Source of the DNA: Zoogloeaceae bacterium
GTDB lineage: Bacteria > Pseudomonadota > Gammaproteobacteria > Burkholderiales > Rhodocyclaceae
Assembly (NCBI GenBank): GCA_031274855.1
Contig: JAISPO010000081.1
Span: 1 to 16,847, forward strand
Direction: 5' to 3'
DNA length: 16,847 nucleotides
Shown here one piece after another: positions 16,460 to 16,847 of the stretch. The stretch's first letter is position 1; the number at the start of each line of letters is the position of its first letter. The notes under the pieces were generated by a model. That model made no database searches, was not told the DNA's origin, and worked only from the letters and a program-made list of their open reading frames with translations. The translations under genes and the position numbers were made by a program.

Positions 16460-16847
16460 CCGAAGCCGAACTTCGCCATGCGGCGCTGGGCCGCCCCGAC
16501 TTTGATGTCATTGCCGGATGGGTGCAGCCGGGTGAGCGCGTGCTTGATCTCGGCTGCGGCGACGGCTCGCTGCTCAAGGGACTGATCGAAACGCGCGGCG
16601 TGCTGGGCTGGGGCGTCGAACTCGACGACGCCAAGGTACTGGCCGCCATCAAAAACGGCATCAATGTCATTCAGGGCGACCTTGAAGGCGGCCTCAAGGA
16701 TTTTGAGAACGGCGCATTCCATCACGTTATCCTGTCCTTGACGCTGCAAGCGATGCGCCATACCGAGGACATCATCAAGGAAATGCTGCGCGTCGGCCGC
16801 GAGGCGGTGGTCAGCTTCCCCAATTTCGGCCACTGGCGGCACCGTCA
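16456..16847 (+). CDS. metW: MetW methyltransferase-fold protein, 3' truncated by window edge
   Basis: The 130 visible codons start [20 protein letters not shown] and contain the SAM-binding motif [12 protein letters not shown] (about residues 29-40), GWGVELDD, and [11 protein letters not shown] at the edge, all characteristic of MetW. Family members are near 195 residues, so about a third is missing beyond 16847. MetW is needed with MetX for homoserine acylation in several proteobacteria. The ATG overlaps the metX stop, showing coupled translation. Confidence 0.93.
   Translation, partial: MTEAELRHAALGRPDFDVIAGWVQPGERVLDLGCGDGSLLKGLIETRGVLGWGVELDDAKVLAAIKNGINVIQGDLEGGLKDFENGAFHHVILSLTLQAMRHTEDIIKEMLRVGREAVVSFPNFGHWRHR

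Overview
The window looks like a chromosomal segment of a GC-rich betaproteobacterium. Rhodocyclales or a close relative is my best guess, from gene order and protein style; I could not run a similarity search. Nearly everything is core housekeeping, packed into tight operons whose stop and start codons overlap. One AT-richer accessory insert of about 1.4 kb interrupts this.

Layout. Positions 1-73 (minus) hold the first codons of gatC. Divergent from it, 206-9557 (plus) is one long run: mreB-mreC-mreD-mrdA(PBP2)-rodA-rlpA-dacA (the elongasome and peptidoglycan-trimming set), then ybeD-lipB-lipA (lipoate synthesis). From 9558 to about 11068 is the accessory stretch. It starts with a cluster of intergenic hairpin repeats. 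Then, all on the minus strand, come a four-helix membrane protein gene that seems to carry a one-base frameshift, a HigA-like antitoxin and a HigB/Gp49-like toxin. The outer edges are degenerate inverted copies of one composite repeat (a GTCATTCCCG element plus 7-bp CCTGTAN-type units). From 11116 to the right edge (plus) there is an aldo/keto reductase with apbE, then a sugar-permease-less PTS set (mannose-type IIA, HPr, enzyme I), then metX-metW for methionine synthesis; metW runs off the edge.

How the genes work together. MreBCD, PBP2 and RodA form the cell-elongation machine, while RlpA and DacA process glycan strands and pentapeptides. LipB transfers octanoate and LipA inserts sulfur to make lipoyl groups. 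EI-HPr-IIA with no IIB/IIC/IID nearby suggests a regulatory rather than transport PTS. MetX and MetW are normally paired for homoserine acylation.

Most worth a second look: the apparent frameshift at a C5/G5 tract in the membrane-protein gene, the inverted repeat arms bounding the toxin-antitoxin insert, and the operator-like palindrome over the toxin promoter. I did not find a convincing wholly new system.
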